Below, one piece after another: positions 51,993-62,500 of a DNA stretch of 64,000 nt; positions within the stretch are counted from its first letter, which is position 1; the number at the start of each line of letters is the position of its first letter. The notes under the pieces were generated by a model. That model had not been told where the DNA came from. It did not search any database and saw nothing but the letters and a program-made list of their open reading frames with translations. A program made the translations under genes and the position numbers. This DNA is from Tranzscheliella williamsii (Eukaryota > Basidiomycota > Ustilaginomycetes > Ustilaginales > Ustilaginaceae): positions 1 through 64,000 of the forward strand of contig JALBYF010000060.1 of assembly GCA_023212725.1 (NCBI GenBank). The letters run 5' to 3'.

Positions 51993-54900
51993 CCCAGGCA
52001 CTGAATCAGTCAGAGGGGAGGGATTAGGTCCAGGTGAGAAGAGGCGATGTAGGTCGGTCTATAATTGCGTCGCCCGAGACGTGCTTGCTGCGTACTGCTG
52101 CTTGCGTGATGGTAGATATGTGATGAGTCGAAGGGATATGCTTGGTTGGGGTATTCGGCAATGACTCTTGCTACAGACTCTCTTTCGTGAGAATACTACA
52201 GTATGCGAAAACGGCTTGACGAATAAAAAGGCTCAACCTGCTTGATGATCTGTTGCGAGACTGGTAGTGGGAAAGGAAAGGAGAGTGCCACCGATCCAGG
52301 CAAAGTAGAAAAGGAGCAGCGAAATCGCCAAAAAGCGCGACAGAGATCCCAGCGAGCGTTGACGTTTGGTGGCAAGATGGTAGATGGGAGAGGACAAGGG
52401 GACGAAGAGGGGTAGGGCGGGGCGGAGGTTGTGTGGATATGAGATCTATGTAGTCAGTAAGTTGAGCTAGCTGAGTTGAGGCGGCAAGTGGCAACGGACC
52501 AATGAGATCAGTGCATAGCGTGAGCCGGAGAGCTTTCCAATTGCAATCCGAGACGAAATACGAGACGAGCGAGCCAATCCGAGACGCGCCATTTCTTCCC
52601 TCATGGGGGGTAAGCCAGTGAAAATTGAAAAAAAGAGGCGAGAAGGCATGGCCCGGTTGAAACAAAGTGCGGATGAATGCTGCTTCCGTTCATAGCACAT
52701 TGTCGTCTCAACCGGTCGAGCATCCTGCCACGGACCAACGGTAGCCATCTAGTCCATCCCACATTGTTAAGCTCGAACCCCCTTCTATCCATCAAGATGA
52801 AGGTTGCTCTATTGAGCGGCGCTGCGGCAGACGCATAGGACCAAGGCGGTACCCAATTTCTTTTTTTTTTCGAGTAAAGGTCCTGCGTGCCTTTGGCTCT
52901 GTTAGGATGCCTAAAGCTTCAAATGACCATCGTGCTGCCCAATTCCCCGGCTCGCTTAGCTGACGCAAGAAGCCTAGCAAGGCAGGGAGGAAGCCTTTGA
53001 AATTCCCGCCTTTGCAAACAAGAACAATCTGCAAAAGCAAGAAGAATCACGCGTCGATGGAACCGAGACTCTGATCCAATCTAAAATCGACGCAAGTGCG
53101 ACTGCAAAAAGATCCCACCGTGCTCAAGCGCGTTATTTGAAATCAACTCCGCTTGCGTTGACTAGCCCGCGATCGATAGGATGACTTGCACCGATGGTTT
53201 TTGTGGCTCGTGGCTACGTCTACACCACCGGTGAAGCGGATAGCGTTCGCATTGCTACGGCTGACTCCGAAGCATATGCTGTCGCTCGCAGCATATTCTC
53301 AAATAGATAAAAGCCGACGATTCTGCCACCGCAATCGCGTATGTCGAAACAAGAGCATGCACTTACCCTTGAGAAAAGCGGAAGACACTGGCTGCGTTCA
53401 GATATGTGGTTGCCAAGGGACTGACGGTGCCTGCTGGTAGGCTTTTGGTAGTAGACGTGGGACGTGAGAATGAAAGAGGATGCGGCTTGACTACTCTGCT
53501 GTTCACGGTGACAGTCGAATGGGCGAGGCGGCTCGACGGAGGCAAGTGCAAAACAGACGATGGGGATGTAGTAGTGGAAGAAGGAGAAGGGATGCGCGAA
53601 GCTGGTCCGGCTGAGAAGATCAGGGAAAAAAAAGACGCTCCATACCCATAGCGGAGGGCATGAGGCATGTTAATCGCTTCACTCTGTCTAGTCTGCTGGT
53701 GCATTCACTTAATTTGTAGGCACGTCGGCAGCGATACCTTTTTTTCGACTGGGCCTGAAAGTGGGGTAAGGCAAGGGTCCGCGGAAAGCATTATATTCCT
53801 CGAAGCATTCTCCCTCGCCAGCCTTGCAGAAGCATTCACATTCTACCTTCAAGCGGACACAGCTTCCTCTGGAAACCAGGTGTAGCAGCTCGACAGAAGA
53901 GCATAGCTGCCGTTAAACGCCATACCAGATACACACAGATTGCTGGCTTTGTTCGCAGGCCCTGACAGCGTACCGGGACAGATCATGAAGACTTTAAGTG
54001 CTAGCGTGGCCGTACCTGTCTTGTGGGTGAGGGATATGATTCCGGTTCTCTGAGACAGAGCAAGATGGCCGAACTTGTCCAATCAGCTTGTAGCCATTGC
54101 CACGAAGAGGATAAATGATACCGGCCAGACATCCCGGAGAGCAATGAACAAGAGCCCACGCGCTATGTGTGAAGACCACGGCATGGAGTTACCGCTGACC
54201 CCAAGTCGCAGGCGGCCAATCAGAACAACGACTTTGCGTCGTTGGGCCAGGATCTGGAGTGAAGGACGGGGCGAGAAGGCATACCGCGTCGGAAGGACAC
54301 GGATTGGGACGCCTACCCGGCACCTGCCAAATGCTACTATTACGCTGTACCGCTGCACGTCGCTTTGACGCGTACTTGAGGTAGCTATCCTCAAGTGGAA
54401 AAGAAAAACAGGCTGGCGTCGGCTCGGCCCACGTTACATCGACGACCTTTGAAATCGATGGAGGTTGAAAGAGGACGGGCCATCATTTTGGCTGCAGCTC
54501 GTTCGTACTCGGTTCTCTGCTAAAGGCGCGGGTGTGGGTTACGAGACCGGCCTCTCATGCAAAAACTCTAATCGCGCCAATCAGAAGGCGCGAATGGACG
54601 CTGCGCAGAGTTGGACAGATCTCGGCCGAAGAGTTGCATCTGCCATCCCTTCTTCACGCCTCCGCATTGCAAGCGCGCATGGCCTTTGTCGAGTCACAAC
54701 TCGGCAGCCAATCCCGCTGCACTGCTTACGTGCCCGTACCCTGTTGTGCCAGCTTACTGCGCAACGCTGCTGCTCAGTGGCAGCCCAGCCAAGCTCCCCC
54801 GGCTCCTTCCCCGGCCATCTCCGTTGGCGACACGGTGCTGGGCGGCTTTTTTCCCGCGCACAGTCGGTCAGAATCCCGGTTCTGGCCGATCGATAACCGG

Positions 54901-55282
54901 CAAGTGCAATGTGAATTCGCAGTAGACCCTCCAACCTAACAACGCCAGCCATCGGTCCACGGTGAGCTTATTTTCCACACCCTTTTTTGAGTCCCTTTTT
55001 GCTGCCTATTACTCTTGTCCGAGAAAATCTTCGCACTCGTTTCCCTCGAGCCGTGTGGTCGCGGGCGATACTAGTTGTTCCGGTGACATACACGATCCTG
55101 CGCGGTTCGAACATTCTCATTGGTGCTCGCCTGGCCACCACGACGCATCGCAAGAACCCGTTAAAGTACATGATGGACACTGTGCGGTTCACTCTGCTGC
55201 GTCCATTGCCAATGCAGAGAGATAGCGTAGAGGGACGAAGCAGTATAGTGCGTGTCGCAACAAGGAACAGGGAGGGTCGTGT
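51993..55282. other. 3.3-kb gene-poor region between GLT1 and ADE12
   Basis: No ORF with recognisable domains, although frames of 80-165 aa occur on both strands. It has lower GC than the genes, a run of T at about 52860-52870, a TCCGCGGA palindrome at 53778-53785 and pyrimidine-rich stretches near 54960-55020. The left end is the GLT1 promoter and leader; the right end (up to 55282) follows the ADE12 stop. The rest could hold an unrecognised spliced gene or non-coding RNA. Confidence 0.4.
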
Positions 55283-56599
55283 CTATGCACGCACGATCAT
55301 CGCGTCTCGCGCCGGGCCGACGCCAATCCATACGATCTTGACGCCCAGGAACTGCTCGATGTACTCCACGTACTTGCGGCAGTTCTCAGGCAGTTGTTCA
55401 TAGATGCGAATGTTGGAGATGTCCGACTCCCAGCCCGGCAGCACCTTGTACTGCACCTCAACCTTGGCGAGGACCTCCAGGTCGGCAGGGAAGCTGGTCA
55501 GCTCCTTGCCGTCGACAACGTAGCCGATGGCAATCTTGAGCTCCTTCAGCCGATCCAGTACATCCAGCTTCGTGATGTTGAGGCTGGTGTAGCCGTTGAT
55601 CAGGCACGAGTATCGCATCATGACCAGATCCAGCCAGCCGCATCGGCGTCGTCGTCCCGTCGTGACGCCGTACTCCGCACCGACCTCCTGTAGGTGGTGC
55701 CCGGTCTCGTCGTGCAACTCCGTAGGGAAGGGACCCATGCCGACCCTGGTTGTGTAGGCCTTCATTACGCCGATGACATCTCCAATGGCCATGGGCGGAA
55801 TTCCAAGACCGGTGCAGACGCCGCCGATTGAGGTGGACGAACTGGTGACAAAGGGGTAGGTGCCAAAGTCGATATCGAGGAAGAGGGCATTGGCGCCTTC
55901 GACAAGCACCTTGCGATTCTGAGCAAGGGCAGTGTGGATGAAGGTGACACCGTCCACAATGTGCGGCCTGAGTCGCTCGGCGAAAGCTCGGTAGCGTGCA
56001 ATTTCGCCTTCAGTGTCGTACTCAAAGTGGCCGTAACGCTTGAATCGTCCTTCGACGAGTTTGCGGAACTTGGTGGCGAAGAGCTCGGTGTCGTACAGGT
56101 GGTGCACGCGCAGGCCCGAGCGCGAGGCCTTGGAAGAGTAGGCCGGCCCAATCCCCTTCTTGGTGGTGCCGATGCTGCTCCCACCGAGCTCCACTTCTTT
56201 GAGGCCGTCCACCACCTGATGAAAGTCGAAGACGAGATGGGCCCGGTCGGAGATGAAGAGACGGCCATCGCAGTCCAAGCCCTTCTTCTGGATCACATCC
56301 AGCTCAGCAAAGAAGGAGGGCACATGGACGACGACACCCGACCCAATGAAACCGGCGCATCGTGGATTGACCAGACCCGAGGGCAAAAGGTGGAAGTCGA
56401 ACTTGGTCTTGATGCCGTTGACGTAGGCGACAATGGTGTGGCCGGCGTTGTTACCACCGGCACACCGGGCGCAGACGTCCATCTCACCGCTGAGAACATC
56501 AGCAAGCTTGCCCTTGCCCTCGTCACCCCACTGGGCGCCGAGCAGAACGGTTGCCTTGGCACCCGTCCTGGAGTCGGAAGGCTTTGGCATGGCAGCCAT
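55283..56599 (-). CDS. ADE12: Adenylosuccinate synthetase
   Basis: Converts IMP, aspartate and GTP to adenylosuccinate, the first committed step to AMP, 438 aa in a single exon. The ATG at 56599 ([10 protein letters not shown]) is chosen; a longer frame starts with GTG. The nucleotide loop is WGDEGKGK (24-31), with NNAGHT next. The IMP-binding segment [13 protein letters not shown] and the GTP-binding C-terminal part ([18 protein letters not shown]) are intact. There is no targeting peptide, so it is cytosolic. Confidence 0.97.
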   Translation of the reverse strand: MAAMPKPSDSRTGAKATVLLGAQWGDEGKGKLADVLSGEMDVCARCAGGNNAGHTIVAYVNGIKTKFDFHLLPSGLVNPRCAGFIGSGVVVHVPSFFAELDVIQKKGLDCDGRLFISDRAHLVFDFHQVVDGLKEVELGGSSIGTTKKGIGPAYSSKASRSGLRVHHLYDTELFATKFRKLVEGRFKRYGHFEYDTEGEIARYRAFAERLRPHIVDGVTFIHTALAQNRKVLVEGANALFLDIDFGTYPFVTSSSTSIGGVCTGLGIPPMAIGDVIGVMKAYTTRVGMGPFPTELHDETGHHLQEVGAEYGVTTGRRRRCGWLDLVMMRYSCLINGYTSLNITKLDVLDRLKELKIAIGYVVDGKELTSFPADLEVLAKVEVQYKVLPGWESDISNIRIYEQLPENCRKYVEYIEQFLGVKIVWIGVGPARDAMIVRA

Positions 56600-57518
56600 C
56601 GTGGACCAACCTGATTCAGTCCGGCGAGCACCGAGACAGACGAAAGGTGGCACGCGGGAAGGGGGAATGAGCTCCGCAACAGAAACGGGCGGAGATGGTG
56701 ATCAATCGATGCCGAGAGATGAAGCCAGGAAAGCAACCTAGCATCGCCACCCAATCGACGCTCCTCTTTCCTCCCACGGAGCGCTGCCAGGACAGGCTAG
56801 AGTACATTTGCGCCAAGAGCCCGAAAGCGACGCAGCGGGCACAGAAATGCGATTCTTCCCCTCCTCTTTTTTCTGCCCTTTCGGATCCGAACATTTGTGA
56901 GCGATGACTCGTTTTGCGACCTTTGTGGATCGTCGCGTGGGAAAGCGCTCTGGACCGCCATGTTGAGGACGGCTTGTCCTTTACCTGTGATGGGTGCAAC
57001 TTGGGAATGAAGTCTCTGCCGAAGCGCGCCCCAATAATGTTAGCCTTTCTATCGGATGGTTGAGGAGTTGTTGTATTCAACACGCGTCCAGCAGTGGATG
57101 CCTGTTCAACAAGTAAACCAGTGTGCTGGACTCAGCAATGGGTCATCAGCTTTCGAGCTCGAAGGAGTCGGTCACCCGAGCACTTCACACACTGATCCTC
57201 AGCTGCACGTATCCGATAGGTTCCAAGGCGGATAGGGAGCATCTACTCCTTCTAGGAGTTGCTTGAAAGCTGCGCATCTGGGATCACTTCAAACCTTTTT
57301 GTTCCGGTAACATAACTTTTTGGTGACTCTTCCTGCAGGAAGCGCCGTTCACAGGGTATGTTGGCGGAAGATAAACATGTCAGACGAAGGAAAGAAGGAT
57401 GCATGCAGAAGAACACGAGAGTGAGTGAGTGAGTGAGTGAGTGAGTGAGTGGGGAGGCCGCACATCAAGGTGAAAGCAATCGGGTGTGCTTAGGAGGGCG
57501 GCATACGGCGTGCAAGTG
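56600..57518. other. Intergenic region between ADE12 and PRI2
   Basis: ADE12 promoter and leader plus PRI2 3' sequence, both on the minus strand. It includes a GAGT microsatellite; no gene is supported. A 155-aa minus frame (56616-57083) has no recognisable feature. Confidence 0.4.
57419..57450. repeat. (GAGT) microsatellite, eight units
   Basis: Eight perfect tetranucleotide units about 70 bp downstream of the PRI2 stop, in its presumed 3' untranslated region. Confidence 0.92.
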
Positions 57519-59105
57519 CTAGGATTCGTCCATGGGCAGTGTGGGGTCGTTGAAGGGTGCAGCTGCGTGAGATTCGGTGGGGGGCGAGGCGGAGGCTGAT
57601 GCTGGCTGCGCATCCTCGGCGTTGGCATGAGCGAGCTTCCAGCTACTTTCAAAGTAGCGATTGGGGTGGGTGACGGTTTCGCCGCGGGCGTCGAGGCCCT
57701 GGCCCTTGCGGATGCCTTGCTTTTGGTGGGTGAGTTCGAAGATGCGCGTGCAGGCGAGGTGGTAGTGGCCCTGCTTGACCGAGGCCTGGACCTCGGCCTG
57801 CTCGGCTGGCGCGAGCCCGTAGTGCTGCACCATGGCCGCCGACAGGTTGGTGGTGGAAAAGTGGCGGAAAGGGCAGCCGTGCGAGTCCTGCGGGCCCGGC
57901 TGGTCCTGCGTCAGGATGCGCGCACAGCTCTTGGCCGGGTAGTTCATCCGCCGCCCCTCGAGCCCATACCCGTGCCGGATGTTGTAGCGGTACTCTTTGT
58001 TGAACTTGTCGTCGGTAATGCTCTTGAAGCTCCGGCGCCAGAAGACGAGGGCCTCTTCGACCGGCAATCCCAACTCCTTGAGGAAGAGATTGTACTGCAG
58101 CCGCCCGTAGTGCTTCAGATGCCCCGTGCTGGTGAGCGTGTGGTGCAGATGCTTCATGCACATCGGCGCGTGCGCTTTGACGAGCGCGTCTACCATGCCC
58201 GCCGTGACGGTCGTCGTTCCATCGGCAGTGATGCTCGCTCCCGAATAGTCTGTGGAGATGCCCGCCAGGAAACCCATGCTGAGATGCGAAAGGACCGGAA
58301 GCAGCCGGTCGTCTTCGTCCAGCCGCGGCAGCGCCCTCGCCGTCATTTCCAGATCCTTGTGAAGCCGTGCCTGAAACTCGGCGAGGACGAGACTGGACTG
58401 CTCCTTCATCGGCACCCATGCCTGGCCTGCGCGCATAAAGACCCTCCTCTTCTCCACCAGGTCGGTGACGCGGGTCCAGTCGACCTTGAAAAAGGTCTCG
58501 ACCTCGAACGTGTTGGCCATCTTGGGATGCGTCGCGACCAGCTTATCGCGGTACATCTTCTTCTCATCGGACGAGACCGGCTTCCAGTCGAGATTGAGCG
58601 AGCGCATGAACTCCTCCCTCTCGGCCGCGTCGTCGGTCTCGAAGCGGAGACGGAAAAGCAGCGCCTCGGCCTTGACGAACCTCCTGCGCAGATCCTCGCT
58701 GCGGCAGAACGCGAGGCGGAGGACGAAATGACTGACGTGGTCCTTTAGCCGTTCTGTCATCAGGTCTGCCGTCTTCTGTGCCGTGTTGGCATTGAGCGGG
58801 AGCAGCTTCTTGGCGAGCGTGTTGACCGCATCCTTGGTTTCCCCGTAGGTGCGGTTGCGCGCCTGCGAAGACTCGATCTCCGCAAGCACCTTGAGCCGGT
58901 CGATCGCCCACGCCTCAAACTGCTCGATCGTCACTTCGTGAATGGGAGGCACCGTGTAAAAGTTCAGACGGTGAGGATAGCGGGCAAGCCCCTTGTCGGT
59001 AGTGTGGCGCGCCACCGAGCCTGTCGCCGACGACCCAACCAAAGCAGACGTGCTGGCTACACCGTGACCCGATGGCACCTGAGGGGGTGGAGCTGTGCGG
59101 AACAT
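57519..59105 (-). CDS. PRI2: DNA primase large subunit
   Basis: Regulatory subunit of the polymerase alpha-primase complex that starts RNA primers, 528 aa in a single exon. The N-terminal helical domain reads YPHRLNFYTVPPIHEVTIEQFE, the usual Pri2 opening. Four conserved cysteines that ligate the 4Fe-4S cluster are at about 316 (APMCMKHLH), 394 (KSCARIL), 408 (HGCPFRHF) and 451 (LACTRIFE). The conserved RYNIRHGYGLEG stretch lies between the first two. The C-terminal tail is Ala/Ser/Pro-rich. It is divergent from NUP155/170 with a 452-bp promoter region between. Confidence 0.95.
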   Translation of the reverse strand: MFRTAPPPQVPSGHGVASTSALVGSSATGSVARHTTDKGLARYPHRLNFYTVPPIHEVTIEQFEAWAIDRLKVLAEIESSQARNRTYGETKDAVNTLAKKLLPLNANTAQKTADLMTERLKDHVSHFVLRLAFCRSEDLRRRFVKAEALLFRLRFETDDAAEREEFMRSLNLDWKPVSSDEKKMYRDKLVATHPKMANTFEVETFFKVDWTRVTDLVEKRRVFMRAGQAWVPMKEQSSLVLAEFQARLHKDLEMTARALPRLDEDDRLLPVLSHLSMGFLAGISTDYSGASITADGTTTVTAGMVDALVKAHAPMCMKHLHHTLTSTGHLKHYGRLQYNLFLKELGLPVEEALVFWRRSFKSITDDKFNKEYRYNIRHGYGLEGRRMNYPAKSCARILTQDQPGPQDSHGCPFRHFSTTNLSAAMVQHYGLAPAEQAEVQASVKQGHYHLACTRIFELTHQKQGIRKGQGLDARGETVTHPNRYFESSWKLAHANAEDAQPASASASPPTESHAAAPFNDPTLPMDES

Positions 59106-59557
59106 GGCTGCGGTCGATGAGCAGTTCGTAGGAAGAGGCTAACGGTAAGCAAGTAAGGTCATAGTATCAGAGCGGGAATGTGAGCAGCGGCTTCAACTCC
59201 ACGCCGAAAGTGTTGTTCAACGCGACGCGTGCCTCTCATTTGCGCCATGGGCAGCCCGATAAGGAGAACATCTGCCACCCGATCTTTGCATTTATCACGT
59301 GTAAGCCCGATACAATGTTGGAATTTCTATTGGAATCAGAATCCGATGCGGTAAGATGCCCCTGCTAGCATGGGTACTGGCAAAGGCTGCTTATGAGTAG
59401 ATGGGTTTCGCTTCAACCACGTCTCCGCCCTTCTCCACCTGCCATCAACCGGAACAGATCATCACAGGGTACAGAGGTCTGCATAGGCCGTCTGCTTCCT
59501 TCTGCGCATCCGCTCGCCCGTATCGAGCCGAGCTGAGCTGCAGCAGGGTCGATCAGC
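59106..59557. other. Divergent promoter region PRI2-nucleoporin
   Basis: 452 bp without a supported gene. It is presumed to hold promoters for both flanking genes. Confidence 0.4.
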
Positions 59558-62500
59558 ATGTCTGCCGAACTGTTCAGTCTGGAGTCTCTCCGCGAGGCGG
59601 AAGCCACCTTTCGCAAGTGTGAGCACGGCCGGATTGCGCTCCCAGACATCAAACAGCGGACGCCACCGCGAGATGCGCCGTACCAGGAACACCGGCTCGA
59701 TCCCTGGGTCGGGTTTGAAAAGACGAGGACGCTGCCCATTCCCAGGGACGTCTTTACCGGCATTAAGAGCTCCACGCCCGTCGCCACGCAATCTCTCTTT
59801 CCAGAGATCCAGCGTGCTTGCATCACAGTCGACAACAAGGTGTATCTTTGGTCATACTTGGAAGGGCAGACCGCTTTCGAGTTTTACTGCGTTCCCGACG
59901 ATCAGATTGTGCTAGCTGCTAGCGTTGTACCAGCAAGGGCAGGTGTATTCGCCGACGTCGTCACGCACGTCCTCGTCCTTAGCATCGGCGCCTCCTTACG
60001 CGAAGGAAAGCACATCCAGATTCTTGGTCTCTCCTTCTCCAAGACAGATTCTCAATCTAGAGTCGAAGTGCTCGAAGCTGGCTTGACTGCCGCCACTAAC
60101 GGCGTCGTTCTTGACAACATCAGCGGTACCTCAGCAGGCAGGCTATTCGCTACTGGCTCAGACAGCTGCTTGTATGAGCTCGTTTACCAGAGGAACGAGG
60201 GCTGGTTCACAAACAAGTGCTATCTCCGCAACATCACCAGCCCTCGACTTTCGAATCTGCTGCCCACCTTCGTCAAGGCCGAAAAGAAGTTGCTCTGCAT
60301 TGCGGTCGATGATGCCAGGCAACTCATCTACACGCTCAGGCAGGGCGACTTGATCGAGGTTTTCAGCCTGCCGTCCAAGGACACTTCTGTCGCGCCCGAG
60401 AAGCGAGGACAGACCATTGGCACGTCAGGACAGCAAGGGACGCCACATGCCCGACACGATGTCGGTACGATTGTCTGGATTGGTCCGGTAGAGCGAGAGC
60501 AGCGTTCTAACGTGGTCCTGCTCGCCGTCACAGACAGAGGCTATAGGATCTTTTTCGACAATTTCCAAGGCAGATCAGAGCCGCCCATCACAGTCAGGGC
60601 TCCCCCAGTCCTTCAACAACCCCCGGGGGCTGTTCCGCACTCTGCATATCCGCAACAGCAATCCCAAACACAGCCAGCCATCACTCGAGCCGTCTCGTCC
60701 GTCTTCTATGCCGGCGGCGTCTTCATGGTTGGGTTCAACTACAACGTCCTACCGTGCCAAATCTGCTGCATTACACCGTCCATGACAACGGCATCCACTA
60801 CAAGTGGTCCAATAGAGACTGCCACCTTCGTCGACCTCGAGCTCACACTCAGCACGCCCGTCTTTGCTGAAGCGCCATCTACCCAGCAATTACCTCAGGT
60901 GACCGAGAATGGTGAGCTGGTGCGCTCTACGTATTCGCAGGCGTTAGAACCACCACGAAGCTTCTTGATCCTTGACAACAACGGTCTCACTGAGCTCGTC
61001 GAGAGGAGACCTGTAGATACACTCAGGGGGCTTCTAGAGACGGGCGCTTCTGTCAATAGTGCTGCCATGATGCAGTTCTTCGGCCTGTTTGGCTCGATCG
61101 AATCGTGCGAGACCGCGCTTATCATTGCCGCGCACAACAGCCAGGTCACGGCGCCGCGGGTGTCCATCGGGTCGACGGGGAGCATCCCTTCCGGGCTCGC
61201 ACACATGCTGTCCGATGAGGTGGTCGCACTGGCTTCGCGGGTGTTCTTCAGCCAGTACGGCTCCTGGCCCGCGGACACCACCATGCCCGCGGCCCTATCC
61301 ACGCCGAGGACTTCTCGCCACGACGGTCTAGCTCTCTACATTGCCTGCATACTGAAACGCGTCTGGGACCGCGTGATCGCGCCAGTGGAACCGCCCAAGG
61401 CTGGCGGCAAGTCATCTTCCGCTCTTGCCCCCTATCGGTCGGGCAACGCGATGCCTGCTGCTACCTCTGCCACCAGCAAAGGGCCGTTGAAGAAAACGGA
61501 CTTGGAAAGCACGCTACAGGATCTGGTCCCGCTGTACGACTTTATGCAGCAAAATGGCAAGCTATTCGGTCTGGGAGGCTCATCGTCCGGGCGCAGTTTT
61601 ATCAGCGGCATTGGTTATGATCAAGACCGGGCGGCCAAGCTCGACCAAGAGAGCTTTGGACGATTGCGAGCCTTGATATCGCGAGCTATCGAGGCTACCA
61701 ACTTTATGCTTTTCTTGATAGACCACGGGCTGGCGCCTCTCATCGAGGCATGCTCAGCCGAAGCAAGAAGCATCATCTCCAATCTGCGGTTTGGCCAACT
61801 CATCACGTCCGGAGAAGGCAAAAAGGCTTCCAAAGAGCTCGTGACCGCCCTGATTGAGGCGCGCATTGGCGCCCAAGTGAGCATCGATGCTGTCGCCGAC
61901 GGACTGCAAGCACGATGCGGAAGCTTCTGCTCCGCCGACGACGTCCGACAGTACAAGGCCACCGAATGCATCCGTCGGGCAAAAGAGACGCGGTCCGAAC
62001 CAGAGAAGATGGACAACCTGCGGATGAGCCAGAAGCTACTGGCCAAGGGGGCCAGCCAGCTGTCCGCCGAGAAACTTAAGGGCATCTGCGAAGACTACCG
62101 CAAGCTCGAGTATGCGACGGGTGCAATCGAGCTGGCGCTGCAGTGCGCCTCCGAGTGGGATCCTGCGGGGATCGCGGCCTCGTACCTTGCGGACGGAAGT
62201 CCGGAAGGGCCTGCCCATGAGTCTCGAAGGGCCGTGCTGGAGAAGCTGAAGCAGGCGTACCAGCTGGTCTTTGACACGCTCGAGGAGCTGGATGGGCAGC
62301 TGGATGCGGCGTACAATCTGGAGACCGACGAAGCACAGGCGCGGCTGGTGATTAACACGCGGGACAAGGCGCGGACCGAAGCGTACGCGCGCGCGGAAGC
62401 GTCGCACGACGTGCTCTTCCACGAGAGCTTCTACGAGTGGCTGATCGAGCGGGGCATGACCGACCAGCTGCTCTCGCTGCGCACGGCGTACCTGGAGCAG

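Noticed and set aside
52858..52872. T run as a Pol III terminator for a small RNA.
   Set aside because: No A/B box or recognisable RNA structure was found upstream.
53220..53704. Possible two-exon minus-strand gene (exons 53367-53704 and 53220-53322) giving a Ser/Thr/Pro-rich N-terminus and a hydrophobic GIVGFYLFENM segment.
   Set aside because: The intron would be only 44 nt, no known family matches, and the composition could reflect pyrimidine-rich DNA. Not strong enough to call.
53778..53785. Third TCCGCGGA palindrome as a cluster regulatory site.
   Set aside because: It lacks the flanking bases of the 13-mer and is 40 kb away from the cluster with no adjacent gene, so it may be chance.
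55081..55140. GGTTCGAAC resembling the T-loop (B box) of a tRNA near 55115.
   Set aside because: Flanking bases do not form a T stem and no acceptor or anticodon arm could be drawn on either strand.
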